DNA from: Chloroflexota bacterium
GTDB lineage: Bacteria; Chloroflexota; Anaerolineae; Anaerolineales; Anaerolineaceae
Length of the DNA stretch: 64,000 bases
Direction: 5' to 3'
NCBI GenBank assembly: GCA_009773005.1
Contig: WOUT01000001.1
Location: 125,389 to 189,388, forward strand
Shown: positions 50,478-59,808 of the stretch, piece by piece
Numbering within the stretch: the stretch's first letter is position 1
How the letters are laid out: the number at the start of each line of letters is the position of its first letter
Translations under genes and position numbers: made by a program
The notes under the pieces: generated by a model
What the model saw: only the letters and a program-made list of their open reading frames with translations
The model's database searches: none
What the model was told of the DNA's origin: nothing

Positions 50478-51824
50478 TCAAAATTGTCTCTCGTATCTTT
50501 TCCAAACTTCTTTTGAAAGCTCGCATGCGGTACTCGAAATTTTTTGCTCATCCAAAAAGACCAATTGTCTATCTTTCATAAGCAGTTTTCCATCTACTAT
50601 GGTTGTAGTCACCATGGAGTCTCTAAACCCAAATAAGATTTGCCAAGGCAGATTCCCGGTAGAAACTTCTGTGATTGGCGTATAATCCACAAGGATTAAA
50701 TCGGCTTTTGCTCCAATCTCGATCTTTCCTATTCTTGAACCATTGAAAAAGTGTGTGGCTAAATCGGAATTATTATAGACTGCCAAGTCAATTACAGAAG
50801 AGCCATTCATTCTGCGTGGATCTTGATTCCAAAGTTTGTGGGCAAGGTAACAAGTTCTCCATTCATCCCACATCGCATTTGAGAACCCGTCGTTACCCAT
50901 GCAAACTTTTACACCCATTCTTATCATAGAATCAATATCTGCCATCCCGACCGCATTATTCATGTTCGATCGAGGTTGGTGCGTGACCCATGTTTTTGTT
51001 TCTACCACTTGGGCAATTTCACGCATATCCATGTGGACGCCATGGACTACTATGGAATTTTCGCCTAAAAGTTCATGTTTATCTAACCGGTCGATTACGC
51101 GTAAACCTGTTTTTATGATGCTATCATATTCATCGACGCTATGCTCGGCAACATGAATGTGAATTCCGAAATTATCGGGTAAAACACTCCTGCATTTCTT
51201 GAGTGTTTCCTCTGAAATTGTTAAGCTTGCGTGCAATCCAAATGTTGCAGAAACTTTGTTGTCAAAAACTTTATTGTTATTAACTTTTTGGATCATCCGT
51301 ACGTTTTCAGCAATCCCTTCATCGGCTTTACCGTACCCACCCCTGTCAGTTACCTCATAACAAACAACTCCTCTAAGTCCTGTATCGCGGAAAGCCTCCT
51401 CGATAATATCCAAAGACCCAGATATTGAATTAGGAGAGGCATGATGATCAAATAGTGTTGTCGTTCCATGTTTTATGGCATCGACCATACTAACAAGAGA
51501 AGAATACTTAATATCTTCGTTTGTTAAGGATTGGTCTAGTGGCCACCACAACTTTTGCAAAATTTCAGGAAAATCAGCGGGGGCAGATCCATGGATATTC
51601 ATTCCCCTTGAAAATGCTCCATAAAAATGCGTATGAGCACAGATCAAACCTGGCATTAAGAATTGCCCTTTTGCATCCAAAATTTCGTCAGTTGAATATT
51701 TTTCCAGCAAATCTTTTTGAAAACCGATATCTTGAATTATTGAATCCGAAATTCGAATTGCATGGTTATGCAAGATCTCGTTCGGTTTCCCCCATGTAAT
51801 AATTGTGGAATTAATAATCAGCAT
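50478..51824 (-). CDS. Amidohydrolase (SsnA/chlorohydrolase-like)
   Basis: GLICAHTHFYGAFSRGM, HIHVAEHSVDEYD, VVHGVHMD, GNDGFSN, GAKADLILVD. Confidence 0.92.
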   Translation of the reverse strand: MLIINSTIITWGKPNEILHNHAIRISDSIIQDIGFQKDLLEKYSTDEILDAKGQFLMPGLICAHTHFYGAFSRGMNIHGSAPADFPEILQKLWWPLDQSLTNEDIKYSSLVSMVDAIKHGTTTLFDHHASPNSISGSLDIIEEAFRDTGLRGVVCYEVTDRGGYGKADEGIAENVRMIQKVNNNKVFDNKVSATFGLHASLTISEETLKKCRSVLPDNFGIHIHVAEHSVDEYDSIIKTGLRVIDRLDKHELLGENSIVVHGVHMDMREIAQVVETKTWVTHQPRSNMNNAVGMADIDSMIRMGVKVCMGNDGFSNAMWDEWRTCYLAHKLWNQDPRRMNGSSVIDLAVYNNSDLATHFFNGSRIGKIEIGAKADLILVDYTPITEVSTGNLPWQILFGFRDSMVTTTIVDGKLLMKDRQLVFLDEQKISSTACELSKEVWKRYERQF

Positions 51825-51826
51825 CG

Positions 51827-51858
51827 TTACCTCACATTTTTTGTAGTGTGTGAAGTAA
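51827..51858 (-). promoter_or_regulatory. Hairpin that would cover the Shine-Dalgarno of the amidohydrolase gene
   Basis: mRNA sense: UUACUUCACA-N12-UGUGAGGUAA-CG-AUG; ten consecutive pairs including one G-U. Confidence 0.5.
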
Positions 51859-51971
51859 TTTTAACACAAAGCCCAATCTCTAATATTTTGTTTTTTATAT
51901 TGATTTTATATTGATATGGTAAATATAATAAAATGGAATATAATCGTTGAGTGTTAAAAAGGAGAATTAAT

Positions 51972-53366
51972 TTGGATACACGCAGTTTCGCTCTTTCTTA
52001 TGCCGCCGAAAATCTTGAAAGTTCTTTGTTATTCCTTAAAGAGCTTATTAAGATTCCATCGGTGTCTACTGAATCTGAAAGATCTAAAGATGTTAGTAAT
52101 TGCGCCAACTTTATTGCTCACAGACTTACATCAATTGGAATTGAGCATGTCCAGGTATATGAAACCGCAAAACATCCAATAGTATACGGCGACCATCTAC
52201 ATGCTGGCTCAACCCAACCAACGATTTTAATTTATGGTCATTATGATGTACAGCCTGTTGATCCTCTCGAGCTCTGGAAAAATCCACCTTTTGAGCCAAC
52301 GAGAATTGGAGACAATCTGTTTGCCCGTGGCTCTTCTGATATGAAAGGACAATTAGTCGCATGTCTCTCGGCAGTAGATGCGATTATGAAAACCGGCAAA
52401 TTCCCGGTAAATATTAAATTCATCATCGAGGGCGAAGAGGAAATTGGCTCTCCAAGTATTAAGAAATTCCTGCAAGAAAAAAAAGACCTTCTTATTTCTG
52501 ACGTCGTTTTAAACCCTGATACTGGCATGATCGCCGCGGATATTCCTACGATCGTTTATGGACTACGTGGTTTGGCATATTTCGAAATTAGAGTTTTTGG
52601 GCCTGATCACGATTTGCACTCTGGCGCATATGGCGGTGTTGTTCACAATCCTGCCCAAGTGCTCTGTGATTTGGTTTCGGGAATGCACGATGCAGATGGC
52701 AGGGTTACATTACCAGGTTTTTACGACAGAGTTCTTCCGCTTTCAGATCAAGAACGTAAAGAATTAGCTCGTCTAAATATGGATGATAATTATTACTCAA
52801 ATCAGACCGGTACGAGTGGTGTTTGGGGTGAAAAAGGATATTCTTCTATTGAGCGAATTAGTTGCCGTCCGACACTTGAAGTTAACGGGTTCCTCTCCGG
52901 TTTCACTAGTCAAGGAGCAAAAACAATCATTCCCTCCAAAGCCATGGCTAAGATTTCGACTCGTTTGGTTCCAAATCAAAAACCAGAAGAGGTTAATATA
53001 CAATTGGTTTCTTATTTGGAAAAACATGCCCCCTCGACCGTTCGCTGGGAAGTGGAATTAATAAGCGACGGATTTCCGAGTATCTCAGACATTAATTTGC
53101 CTGAGACCCAAGCTCTGGCTTCTGCTCTTGAGATGATATGGGGAGTTAAACCTGTTTATAAACGTGAGGGAGGATCAGTTCCTGTTACTGCGGATATCCA
53201 ACAAATACTTGGAATTGATTCTGTTTTAACCGGTTTTGGTTTGCCAGATGACAATATCCATTCCCCAAATGAAAAATTGCATTTACCTACATGGCAAAAA
53301 GGAATTCTTGCTCTGGTCCATTTCTTTTTCAATGCGTCAAAAACAATCAAATTGGATATAAAATGA
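51972..53366 (+). CDS. M20 family dipeptidase
   Basis: IYGHYDVQPVDP, ARGSSDMKGQLVACL, IEGEEEIGSPS, REGGSVPVTADIQ. TTG start at 51972 preferred, ORF track starts at 51951. Confidence 0.92.
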   Translation: MDTRSFALSYAAENLESSLLFLKELIKIPSVSTESERSKDVSNCANFIAHRLTSIGIEHVQVYETAKHPIVYGDHLHAGSTQPTILIYGHYDVQPVDPLELWKNPPFEPTRIGDNLFARGSSDMKGQLVACLSAVDAIMKTGKFPVNIKFIIEGEEEIGSPSIKKFLQEKKDLLISDVVLNPDTGMIAADIPTIVYGLRGLAYFEIRVFGPDHDLHSGAYGGVVHNPAQVLCDLVSGMHDADGRVTLPGFYDRVLPLSDQERKELARLNMDDNYYSNQTGTSGVWGEKGYSSIERISCRPTLEVNGFLSGFTSQGAKTIIPSKAMAKISTRLVPNQKPEEVNIQLVSYLEKHAPSTVRWEVELISDGFPSISDINLPETQALASALEMIWGVKPVYKREGGSVPVTADIQQILGIDSVLTGFGLPDDNIHSPNEKLHLPTWQKGILALVHFFFNASKTIKLDIK

Positions 53367-54256
53367 ATCCTGATAAATTAAAACTGCCTTCATACGGCGG
53401 ACAAGCCTTGATTGAAGGCGTATTAATGAGAGGGTCAAAATACTTGGCGGTTGCCATGCGGGACCCCTCGGGATCAATTCAAATTAAAACAGAGAAACTT
53501 CAAGGGCTCTATACGTCAAGATTTGCCAAAATACCTTTTCTACGTGGATTGGTGATTCTTTGGGATGCGATTGGATTGGGCACAAAATATCTTACTATCT
53601 CCGCCAACCTACAAACTGGTGAAGATGAAAAAATTGAAGGTCCCGCGCTTGTCGGAACACTCTTTTTTTCTTTTTCGTTAGCAATAGTGCTGTTTTTTCT
53701 TGCTCCGGCTGGTGTTGCTGCATTAATTCAAAAATGGCTTATTATTGACTCATTTTCGACAAATATCATTGAGGGTGTTTTCCGTCTGGTTCTGGTTATC
53801 GGCTATATCTGGGCGGTTGGAAAAATACCAGATATCCGTCGTGTTTTTTCATATCACGGTGCTGAGCATAAAACCATTAACGCTTTTGAAGCAGGCGCCG
53901 AATTGACGCCTGAAAACGTTAAAGGTTTTTCTCTTCACCACCCACGATGTGGAACTGGATTTATTTTAATCCTGGTGATTTTTTCAGTCATCTTATTTAC
54001 ACTAATCGGCCCCCTGCCAAACATCGCAGTACGCTTGGTATCGCGGGTTGTACTCTTGCCGCTTTTAGTCATGTTTGCCTATGAATTTATAAGATTTACT
54101 GCCCGCCACCTCGATAACCGTTTTATTCGGCTACTTTCGAAGCCTGGAATGGCAATGCAAAGATTAACAACCTTTGAACCTTCGCTGGATATCATAGAAG
54201 TATCGATTGCGTCCTTTAATGCTATGTATCGACTTGAAAATTCTGAAGATCAATAG
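53363..54256 (+). CDS. DUF1385 family membrane protein
   Basis: YGGQALIEGVLMRG, FSYHGAEHKTINAFEAG, HPRCGTGFILILV. Confidence 0.93.
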   Translation: MNPDKLKLPSYGGQALIEGVLMRGSKYLAVAMRDPSGSIQIKTEKLQGLYTSRFAKIPFLRGLVILWDAIGLGTKYLTISANLQTGEDEKIEGPALVGTLFFSFSLAIVLFFLAPAGVAALIQKWLIIDSFSTNIIEGVFRLVLVIGYIWAVGKIPDIRRVFSYHGAEHKTINAFEAGAELTPENVKGFSLHHPRCGTGFILILVIFSVILFTLIGPLPNIAVRLVSRVVLLPLLVMFAYEFIRFTARHLDNRFIRLLSKPGMAMQRLTTFEPSLDIIEVSIASFNAMYRLENSEDQ

Positions 54257-54259
54257 CTT

Positions 54260-54661
54260 ATGCAGATCCCGAATTTGAAATTTACTTTTCTCTTCGGTTT
54301 TTTAATTGGCATATTATTTTCCGGTATAGCCTTATTGATCATAAGCAACAGCACAGATTCTCACAAGATTAATAACAAGAATACTGATTTTTCAATTACT
54401 TTGAGTGCCAGTATTCCAATAATTCAATCAACTCCTCTTTTTTCAGAAACGAGGAATGAGGGTAAAATCAATATTAATTCTGCAGATATTGGTGTTCTTG
54501 AGGAATTGCCAGGTATTGGTCATGAAAAAGCTGCTGCAATTATTACTTTCCGCTCCAAGTATGGTCTTTTTTTAGACATCAACGAATTGCTTTATGTTCC
54601 TGGGATTGGGAAAAATCTGTTTGACAAAATCCGCGACTTAGTTACTACTGGTAATGAATGA
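54260..54661 (+). CDS. ComEA-like helix-hairpin-helix protein
   Basis: N-terminal TM; KININSADIGVLEELPGIGHEKAAAIITFRSKYGLF. Confidence 0.9.
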   Translation: MQIPNLKFTFLFGFLIGILFSGIALLIISNSTDSHKINNKNTDFSITLSASIPIIQSTPLFSETRNEGKININSADIGVLEELPGIGHEKAAAIITFRSKYGLFLDINELLYVPGIGKNLFDKIRDLVTTGNE

Positions 54662-54675
54662 CATGAAGGAGAAAT

Positions 54676-55119
54676 ATGATTTCAAAAATCACTTTTGAAG
54701 ATGACCTACACAACGCGATGCGCCAAAAAAATGAAATAGCCAAGAATACAATCAAAATATTGATTTCGTCCATAAAGATGGCAGAAATTGAAAAAGGCAG
54801 TTCACTCGATGAGGCAACAATTCTTTCAATAATCCAAAGAGAAATTAAAATGAGACGAGAATCAATTGCTGAATTCACAAAGGGCAACCGACCTGATCTA
54901 ATTCAGACTGCAGAGATTGAGATTCAAATTCTTCAAAAATACCTTCCGGCACAACTAAGCGACGAGGAGATTACAATTGCCGCTATAGAAACCATAAAAG
55001 AAATTAATGCGGCATCACCGTCTGACATAGGCAAAGTGATGAAAATTCTCATTCCAAAATTATCCGGAAAAGCCCCTGCCGAACGAATTAGCGCGATAGT
55101 ACGATCTCTCCTCTCATAA
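54676..55119 (+). CDS. GatB/YqeY domain protein
   Basis: LHNAMRQKNEIAKNTIKILISSIK, RRESIAEFTKGNRPDLIQTAEIEIQILQKYLP. Confidence 0.95.
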   Translation: MISKITFEDDLHNAMRQKNEIAKNTIKILISSIKMAEIEKGSSLDEATILSIIQREIKMRRESIAEFTKGNRPDLIQTAEIEIQILQKYLPAQLSDEEITIAAIETIKEINAASPSDIGKVMKILIPKLSGKAPAERISAIVRSLLS

Positions 55120-55126
55120 CAATATC

Positions 55127-57274
55127 GTGACTTCCCTGCCTGCCAGATTATTTCAAAGCAAAACTCCCCGAAAACTGTACCGAATCGGGCTATTGATTAT
55201 TACAGCATGTCTAGTCTTAGGGGCTTTGGTTTTTCCAATCGCGCTTCGCCCCGAATCTGTACCAATTAAATTAGGAAACGTTGCACCGCAAAATTTCGTC
55301 GCTCCCAGATCAACCACTTTTGAAAGCAAAATATTAACCAAAATTGCACAAGAATCCGCAGCTGGCGCTGTAAGCGCTCACTATTTGCCTTCAGATTCCT
55401 CCATAACAAGAGCACAAATTGACACTCTTCAAATGGTTCTAAATTATATAAGCTCCGCGCGCTCAGATGCTTATGCAACCTATGACCAAAAACTTTCTGA
55501 TTTGTCTCACATAACCCAACTTTCGTTACCCCCAAATATTTCAAATTCGATTCTCCAATTATCAGATAGTCAATGGCAAATGGTTGCCCACGAGTCATTA
55601 TCAACACTGGAACAAACAATGCGTAGAACCATCCGTGATTACCAAGTTCAAGAAAACCGGATCAATTTACCATCGCTAATTAGCTACTCACTCTCGGAAG
55701 AGCAGGCGCGTATTGTTGCACACCTGGTATCTCCAATTATTGTCGCTAATAGCCTGTTTTCTGAAGAAGAAACCAATCTAGCCCGGCAACAAGCTATTGA
55801 AGCCGTTAAGCCAGTCACGCGAACCTATGTTCAAAACCAGACTATCGTCCTTAGAGGTCAAATAATTGATGAAGAACAACTTGAGGTTTTACAGTTGTTT
55901 GGTTTAATTAAACCGGAAAACAAAATCCAGGACCTTGTTGCGGCTTCTTCAATTGTTATCACCCTTGTCGGATTTATTGCACTTTATTTCACAAGAAGGA
56001 CTGTAAGCCCAATGGGGGACTTAAAAAGTCTCACAGTCATCGCAATAGGTTTCCTTATTTTTCTTTATGGCGCAAGGTTTCTAATCCCAAATCGAGCTGT
56101 GATTCCTTATTTCTATCCTATTGCTGCATATGCACTGATTCTTGTCACGTTATTTAATCTTGAAATTGGAATCATTTTTTCTTTGTCGTTAAGCATCCTT
56201 GCGGCATATGGACTTTCGAACTCATTAGACTTGACCCTTTTTTACATGATCACTAGTCTTATTGGAGCTTTGTCGCTCGGAAAAGGTCGAAGAGTTACAA
56301 GTTTTTTTGGTGCCGCTATTGCAATTGCATTTGCTGGCAGCGCAGTCTTATTTGCGTATAAACTAACTGACCCATTGTCTGACCTACTTGGCATGGTCAC
56401 TTTGCTCGGCGTCACATTCTTAAATGGATTTGCCTCAGCAAGTCTGGCCTTATTGATTCAATACTTGCTTTCTCAGCTTTTGGGGTTAGTAACTCCACTC
56501 CACTTGCTTGATATATCTCGACCAGATCATCCATTATTAAAATATCTGTTACAAAACGCTCCGGGTACCTACCAGCATTCACTCCAAGTATCTAACCTTG
56601 CAGAACAAGCAGCCGAGGCAATTGGTGCAGATGCGCTCCTCACTCGGGTTGGGACATTATTTCATGATGCTGGAAAAGCTGTTAATGCTTCCTTTTTTGT
56701 TGAAAACCAAATTCCTGGCAAACTAAACCCACATGATGATCTTGACGCGGTGATAGCCGCTCAAACGATTATTCAACATGTAGCAGACGGAATTACTCTT
56801 GCTGACAAATATAGATTGCCGCCAAGGTTAAAAGATTTCATCCGTGAACATCATGGAACTCATATTACCCAATACCAATTCAATCGAGCTTTGGAAAAAG
56901 CAAACAATGATTCCGAAAAAGTAGATCAAGAACTGTTCCGCTACTCAGGTCCAAAACCCCGCTCGAAGGAAACTGCTTTACTTATGTTAGCTGATGGATG
57001 TGAAGCAAGATCCAGAGCAGAACTCCCAAAATCGAAAGAGGAGCTAACAATTCTTGTTAAAAAAGTATTTGATTATTGTTATAAAGAAGGTCAATTCGAC
57101 AAAACTAATTTAACAATTAAAGACATGAATACCGCTCAAGAATCCTTCATTAAAACACTTACAAATACTTATCATCCTCGAATCCAATATCCCGAAATAA
57201 CAATTTCAACCGCTACCAAACAAGGATCAAGACTTGAGGATTCAAAGATTTTTCAAAAGTTAGAGAAAAAATGA
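55127..57274 (+). CDS. 7TM-HD phosphohydrolase (PgpH-like)
   Basis: Extracellular N-terminal region, 7TM region, then APGTYQHSLQVSNLAEQAAEAIGADALLTRVGTLFHDAGK and FIREHHGT. Confidence 0.94.
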   Translation: MTSLPARLFQSKTPRKLYRIGLLIITACLVLGALVFPIALRPESVPIKLGNVAPQNFVAPRSTTFESKILTKIAQESAAGAVSAHYLPSDSSITRAQIDTLQMVLNYISSARSDAYATYDQKLSDLSHITQLSLPPNISNSILQLSDSQWQMVAHESLSTLEQTMRRTIRDYQVQENRINLPSLISYSLSEEQARIVAHLVSPIIVANSLFSEEETNLARQQAIEAVKPVTRTYVQNQTIVLRGQIIDEEQLEVLQLFGLIKPENKIQDLVAASSIVITLVGFIALYFTRRTVSPMGDLKSLTVIAIGFLIFLYGARFLIPNRAVIPYFYPIAAYALILVTLFNLEIGIIFSLSLSILAAYGLSNSLDLTLFYMITSLIGALSLGKGRRVTSFFGAAIAIAFAGSAVLFAYKLTDPLSDLLGMVTLLGVTFLNGFASASLALLIQYLLSQLLGLVTPLHLLDISRPDHPLLKYLLQNAPGTYQHSLQVSNLAEQAAEAIGADALLTRVGTLFHDAGKAVNASFFVENQIPGKLNPHDDLDAVIAAQTIIQHVADGITLADKYRLPPRLKDFIREHHGTHITQYQFNRALEKANNDSEKVDQELFRYSGPKPRSKETALLMLADGCEARSRAELPKSKEELTILVKKVFDYCYKEGQFDKTNLTIKDMNTAQESFIKTLTNTYHPRIQYPEITISTATKQGSRLEDSKIFQKLEKK

Positions 57275-57744
57275 TCTCAGTCCTTATCAAAAGACCATTT
57301 TCCAAACTTGTATCCCGTTCGGTCATTAAAGACACGGCTAATCGTTCCATTGAATTCTTGATTGGCGCTGACAAGTTCGACCTTACTATCGTGATCGGGT
57401 CTGATAAATTGTTACAAGCTCTCAACATCCAATATCTTGGAATTGATAAACCGACGGATGTTTTGTCTTTTGCTTCAAAAGAAATTGACCCTGATACTGG
57501 CATCGTCAACCTAGGCGATATCATCATCTCTTATCAAACTGCAGAAAAACAAGCTTTGGAGGCTGGGCACCTTACCATCAATGAAATCCGGCTTCTCTTG
57601 ATCCACGGGGTTCTTCATCTTCTTGGCTATGATCACTTTTCAACCGCTGAGAAAGAAATAATGTGGAAAAAACAAAAAGCACTTCTGGATTTCCAGAATA
57701 TCCAGATTAATCGTATTGCAGGGGACTGCGAATTTCATGATTGA
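57271..57744 (+). CDS. ybeY: Endoribonuclease YbeY
   Basis: GIDKPTDVLSFAS, LGDIIIS, LLIHGVLHLLGYDH (zinc motif HGxLHLxGYDH). Confidence 0.96.
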   Translation: MISVLIKRPFSKLVSRSVIKDTANRSIEFLIGADKFDLTIVIGSDKLLQALNIQYLGIDKPTDVLSFASKEIDPDTGIVNLGDIIISYQTAEKQALEAGHLTINEIRLLLIHGVLHLLGYDHFSTAEKEIMWKKQKALLDFQNIQINRIAGDCEFHD

Positions 57745-58117
57745 TATTAAAACAATTGTTAGATCTATTTCTTTCGCTTTTCAAGGTTTACTCTATGTAT
57801 TAAGAACTCAGAATAATGCTCGGTTTCACTCATTCGCAACCCTAATTGTCGTTGGTCTTGGAATTTGGCTGCAATTAAATTTCTTGCAATGGTGCATTAT
57901 CATTATCGCTATTGGAATGGTATGGGTTACTGAGTGTTTCAATACCTCCATTGAAAAACTTTTTGATTTAGTCAATCCTGCTTCCAATCCATTGGTAAAA
58001 TATGGCAAAGACGCTGGTGCAGCTGCTGTTTTGATTTCAGCATTTTTAGGCATACTGCTGGGCATATTTGTTATGGGGCCACTTTTATATTTGAGAATCT
58101 TGTCACTTTTTAAGTAG
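57737..58117 (+). CDS. Diacylglycerol kinase family membrane protein
   Basis: SFAFQGLLYVLRTQNNARFHSFAT, VTECFNTSIEKLFDLV, KYGKDAGAAAVLISA. Confidence 0.9.
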   Translation: MIDIKTIVRSISFAFQGLLYVLRTQNNARFHSFATLIVVGLGIWLQLNFLQWCIIIIAIGMVWVTECFNTSIEKLFDLVNPASNPLVKYGKDAGAAAVLISAFLGILLGIFVMGPLLYLRILSLFK

Positions 58118-58120
58118 GTT

Positions 58121-58610
58121 ATGAACGCAAATGGGTCAATGATTTTTGTTACGGTAGGTTCGCCAATTTCGACGGGAAAGAAGCCTGGTGGCATCATGGG
58201 CGCAATTCTAAGATTGAGCGAAATGGGGCTTGGTGCGTAAGAGTTGGGCTGGGTTCAATCCGTTAGAATATCTGAAGAAAATATAAAAGATCAAACAGCA
58301 ATCTACTTTAAGTGACATCAACTTAAATGTTCATGCACCCTATTTCATTAATCTAAATTCTGATGAAGAGGAATGGCCAAAATCAAGTCAACGCTTGATA
58401 GCTGCTGCTCACTTTGGCAATTTAGCTGGCTCTACTGATATCATTTTCCACCCTGGCTCATATTTTGAAGAACATCCATCTCAAGTTTTATCAATCGCAA
58501 TCCCCAGATTACAAAATTCGTTGATGAGCTGCGATCTGCTAATAATCCGGTCATTCTCCACCCTGAGACAGGTGTATTACGGAAGTTTTCCCTAACGGGT
58601 TCGGATTTTG
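58121..58610 (+). pseudogene. Decayed endonuclease IV (Nfo-like) gene
   Basis: Pieces in different frames: FVTVGSPISTGKKPGG..LRLSEMGLGA*ELGWVQSVRISEENIKD / LSDINLNVHAPYFINLNSDEEEWPKSSQRLIAAAHFGNLAGSTDIIFHPGSYFEEHP / FVDELRSANNPVILHPETGVLRKFS; in-frame stop, at least two frame changes, C-terminus missing. Confidence 0.85.
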
Positions 58611-58672
58611 AAAAGGCAATGAACCCTGGCGTCGCCCAGCGCCACTACGCAGCAAGCTAGTATGATTAAGAA

Positions 58673-58737
58673 AGACCCGGCAGGCCGATTTGCAAGCAGG
58701 TTTTAAAGACCGCCGCGCAGCATGGGTCGCCGGGTCT
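58673..58737 (+). ncRNA. Candidate bridge RNA (part) in the IS110 left non-coding end
   Basis: agacccggc (58673-58681) pairs with gccgggtct (58729-58737), 9-bp stem with a 47-nt enclosed loop, upstream of the transposase. Confidence 0.4.
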
Positions 58738-58827
58738 GTACATATACCGCCCGAACAGTTGTGTGGACCGTTGAGTCCGAATTCTGCTAGAATGGGCAAC
58801 TTTATTATACAAAAAAGGAAGGCCAGA

Positions 58828-59766
58828 ATGAGCGATGAATTTTCAAGAATTGTTGGTATAGATGTAAGCAAAGCACGACTCGATATTTTTTTCAATGGTG
58901 AATCTTGGTCTGTATTAAATGCTTGGGATTCAATATCAAAGCTTGCTGTTAAACTGATAGAGCTACAACCCAAATTGATCATAGTGGAGTCTACCGGCGG
59001 TTTGGAACGCGCTATTCTCGCCGAGTTTTCTTCACTGGGACTTCCAGTTGCTTTAGTTAACCCACGCAGAGTTCGTGAATTTGCTAAGGCTATTGGTTTA
59101 CTTGCAAAAACCGATAAAGTGGACGCCAGGCTGCTCGCGCGCTTTGGTGAAGCAGTGAAACCGGAACCAACCAAGATGCCAAGCATAGAAGAACAACACC
59201 TTTCAGCTTTGATGACTCGTCGTCGACAAGTAGTAGAAATGCTCACCATTGAAAAAAACCATCTATGTAGCACTCATCCTGTTACTCAAGATAGTGTTAC
59301 AAAGATCATCTCAATACTTCAGCAAGAATTGATCGAACTAAATGATCAAATTAGCGAATACATTGATCAATTACCAGACTTCAAGAAAAAAGGTGAAATC
59401 TTATGTTCAACTCCAGGTATTGGTAAAGTCACCTCCGCCATTCTACTTTCAGACCTTCCAGAGCTTGGATCAATTGATCGTAAGAAAATTGCTTCTCTAG
59501 TGGGGGTTGCTCCATTCAACAACGATAGCGGTCATTTCCGAGGAAAAAGAAGAATTAAGGGTGGCCGTCCTACAGTGAGGACTGTCCTTTATATGGCTAC
59601 TCTTTCTGCGATTAAATCCAACCCAATCATCCGCCCTTTTTATAAGCAACTCCTTTTGAAAGGTAAAGTCAAAAAAGTAGCAATTGTCGCTTGTATGAGA
59701 AAGCTCCTCACTTATTTGAATGCCATGATCCGGGATTCTCGTTCCTGGAAACCATCTCTTTCTTGA
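58828..59766 (+). CDS. IS110-family transposase (DEDD recombinase)
   Basis: RIVGIDVSKARLDIFF, NPRRVREFAKAIGLLAKTDKVDARLLARFGE, STPGIGKVTSAILLSDLPELG, GVAPFNNDSGHFRGKRRIKGGRPTVRTVLYMATLSAI. Confidence 0.95.
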   Translation: MSDEFSRIVGIDVSKARLDIFFNGESWSVLNAWDSISKLAVKLIELQPKLIIVESTGGLERAILAEFSSLGLPVALVNPRRVREFAKAIGLLAKTDKVDARLLARFGEAVKPEPTKMPSIEEQHLSALMTRRRQVVEMLTIEKNHLCSTHPVTQDSVTKIISILQQELIELNDQISEYIDQLPDFKKKGEILCSTPGIGKVTSAILLSDLPELGSIDRKKIASLVGVAPFNNDSGHFRGKRRIKGGRPTVRTVLYMATLSAIKSNPIIRPFYKQLLLKGKVKKVAIVACMRKLLTYLNAMIRDSRSWKPSLS

Positions 59767-59808
59767 CTTTTTACACAAGCTGCGGGGTATTCAAAAAGCG
59801 AATAAATG

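Larger units (their letters stand above)
58611..59808 (+). mobile_element. IS110-family insertion sequence (ends approximate)
   Basis: IS110-type transposase with structured upstream non-coding end; no terminal inverted repeats evident, as expected for the family. Boundaries are bracketed by the truncated nfo homology and the next gene. Confidence 0.75.

Noticed and set aside
52126-53061. Several overlapping ORFs in other frames of the M20 dipeptidase gene
   Set aside because: The dipeptidase frame carries all expected metal-binding motifs; others are chance ORFs.
58551-59273. 240-aa minus-strand ORF across the IS110 end and transposase
   Set aside because: Opposite a clear IS110 transposase; composition looks like a shadow frame.
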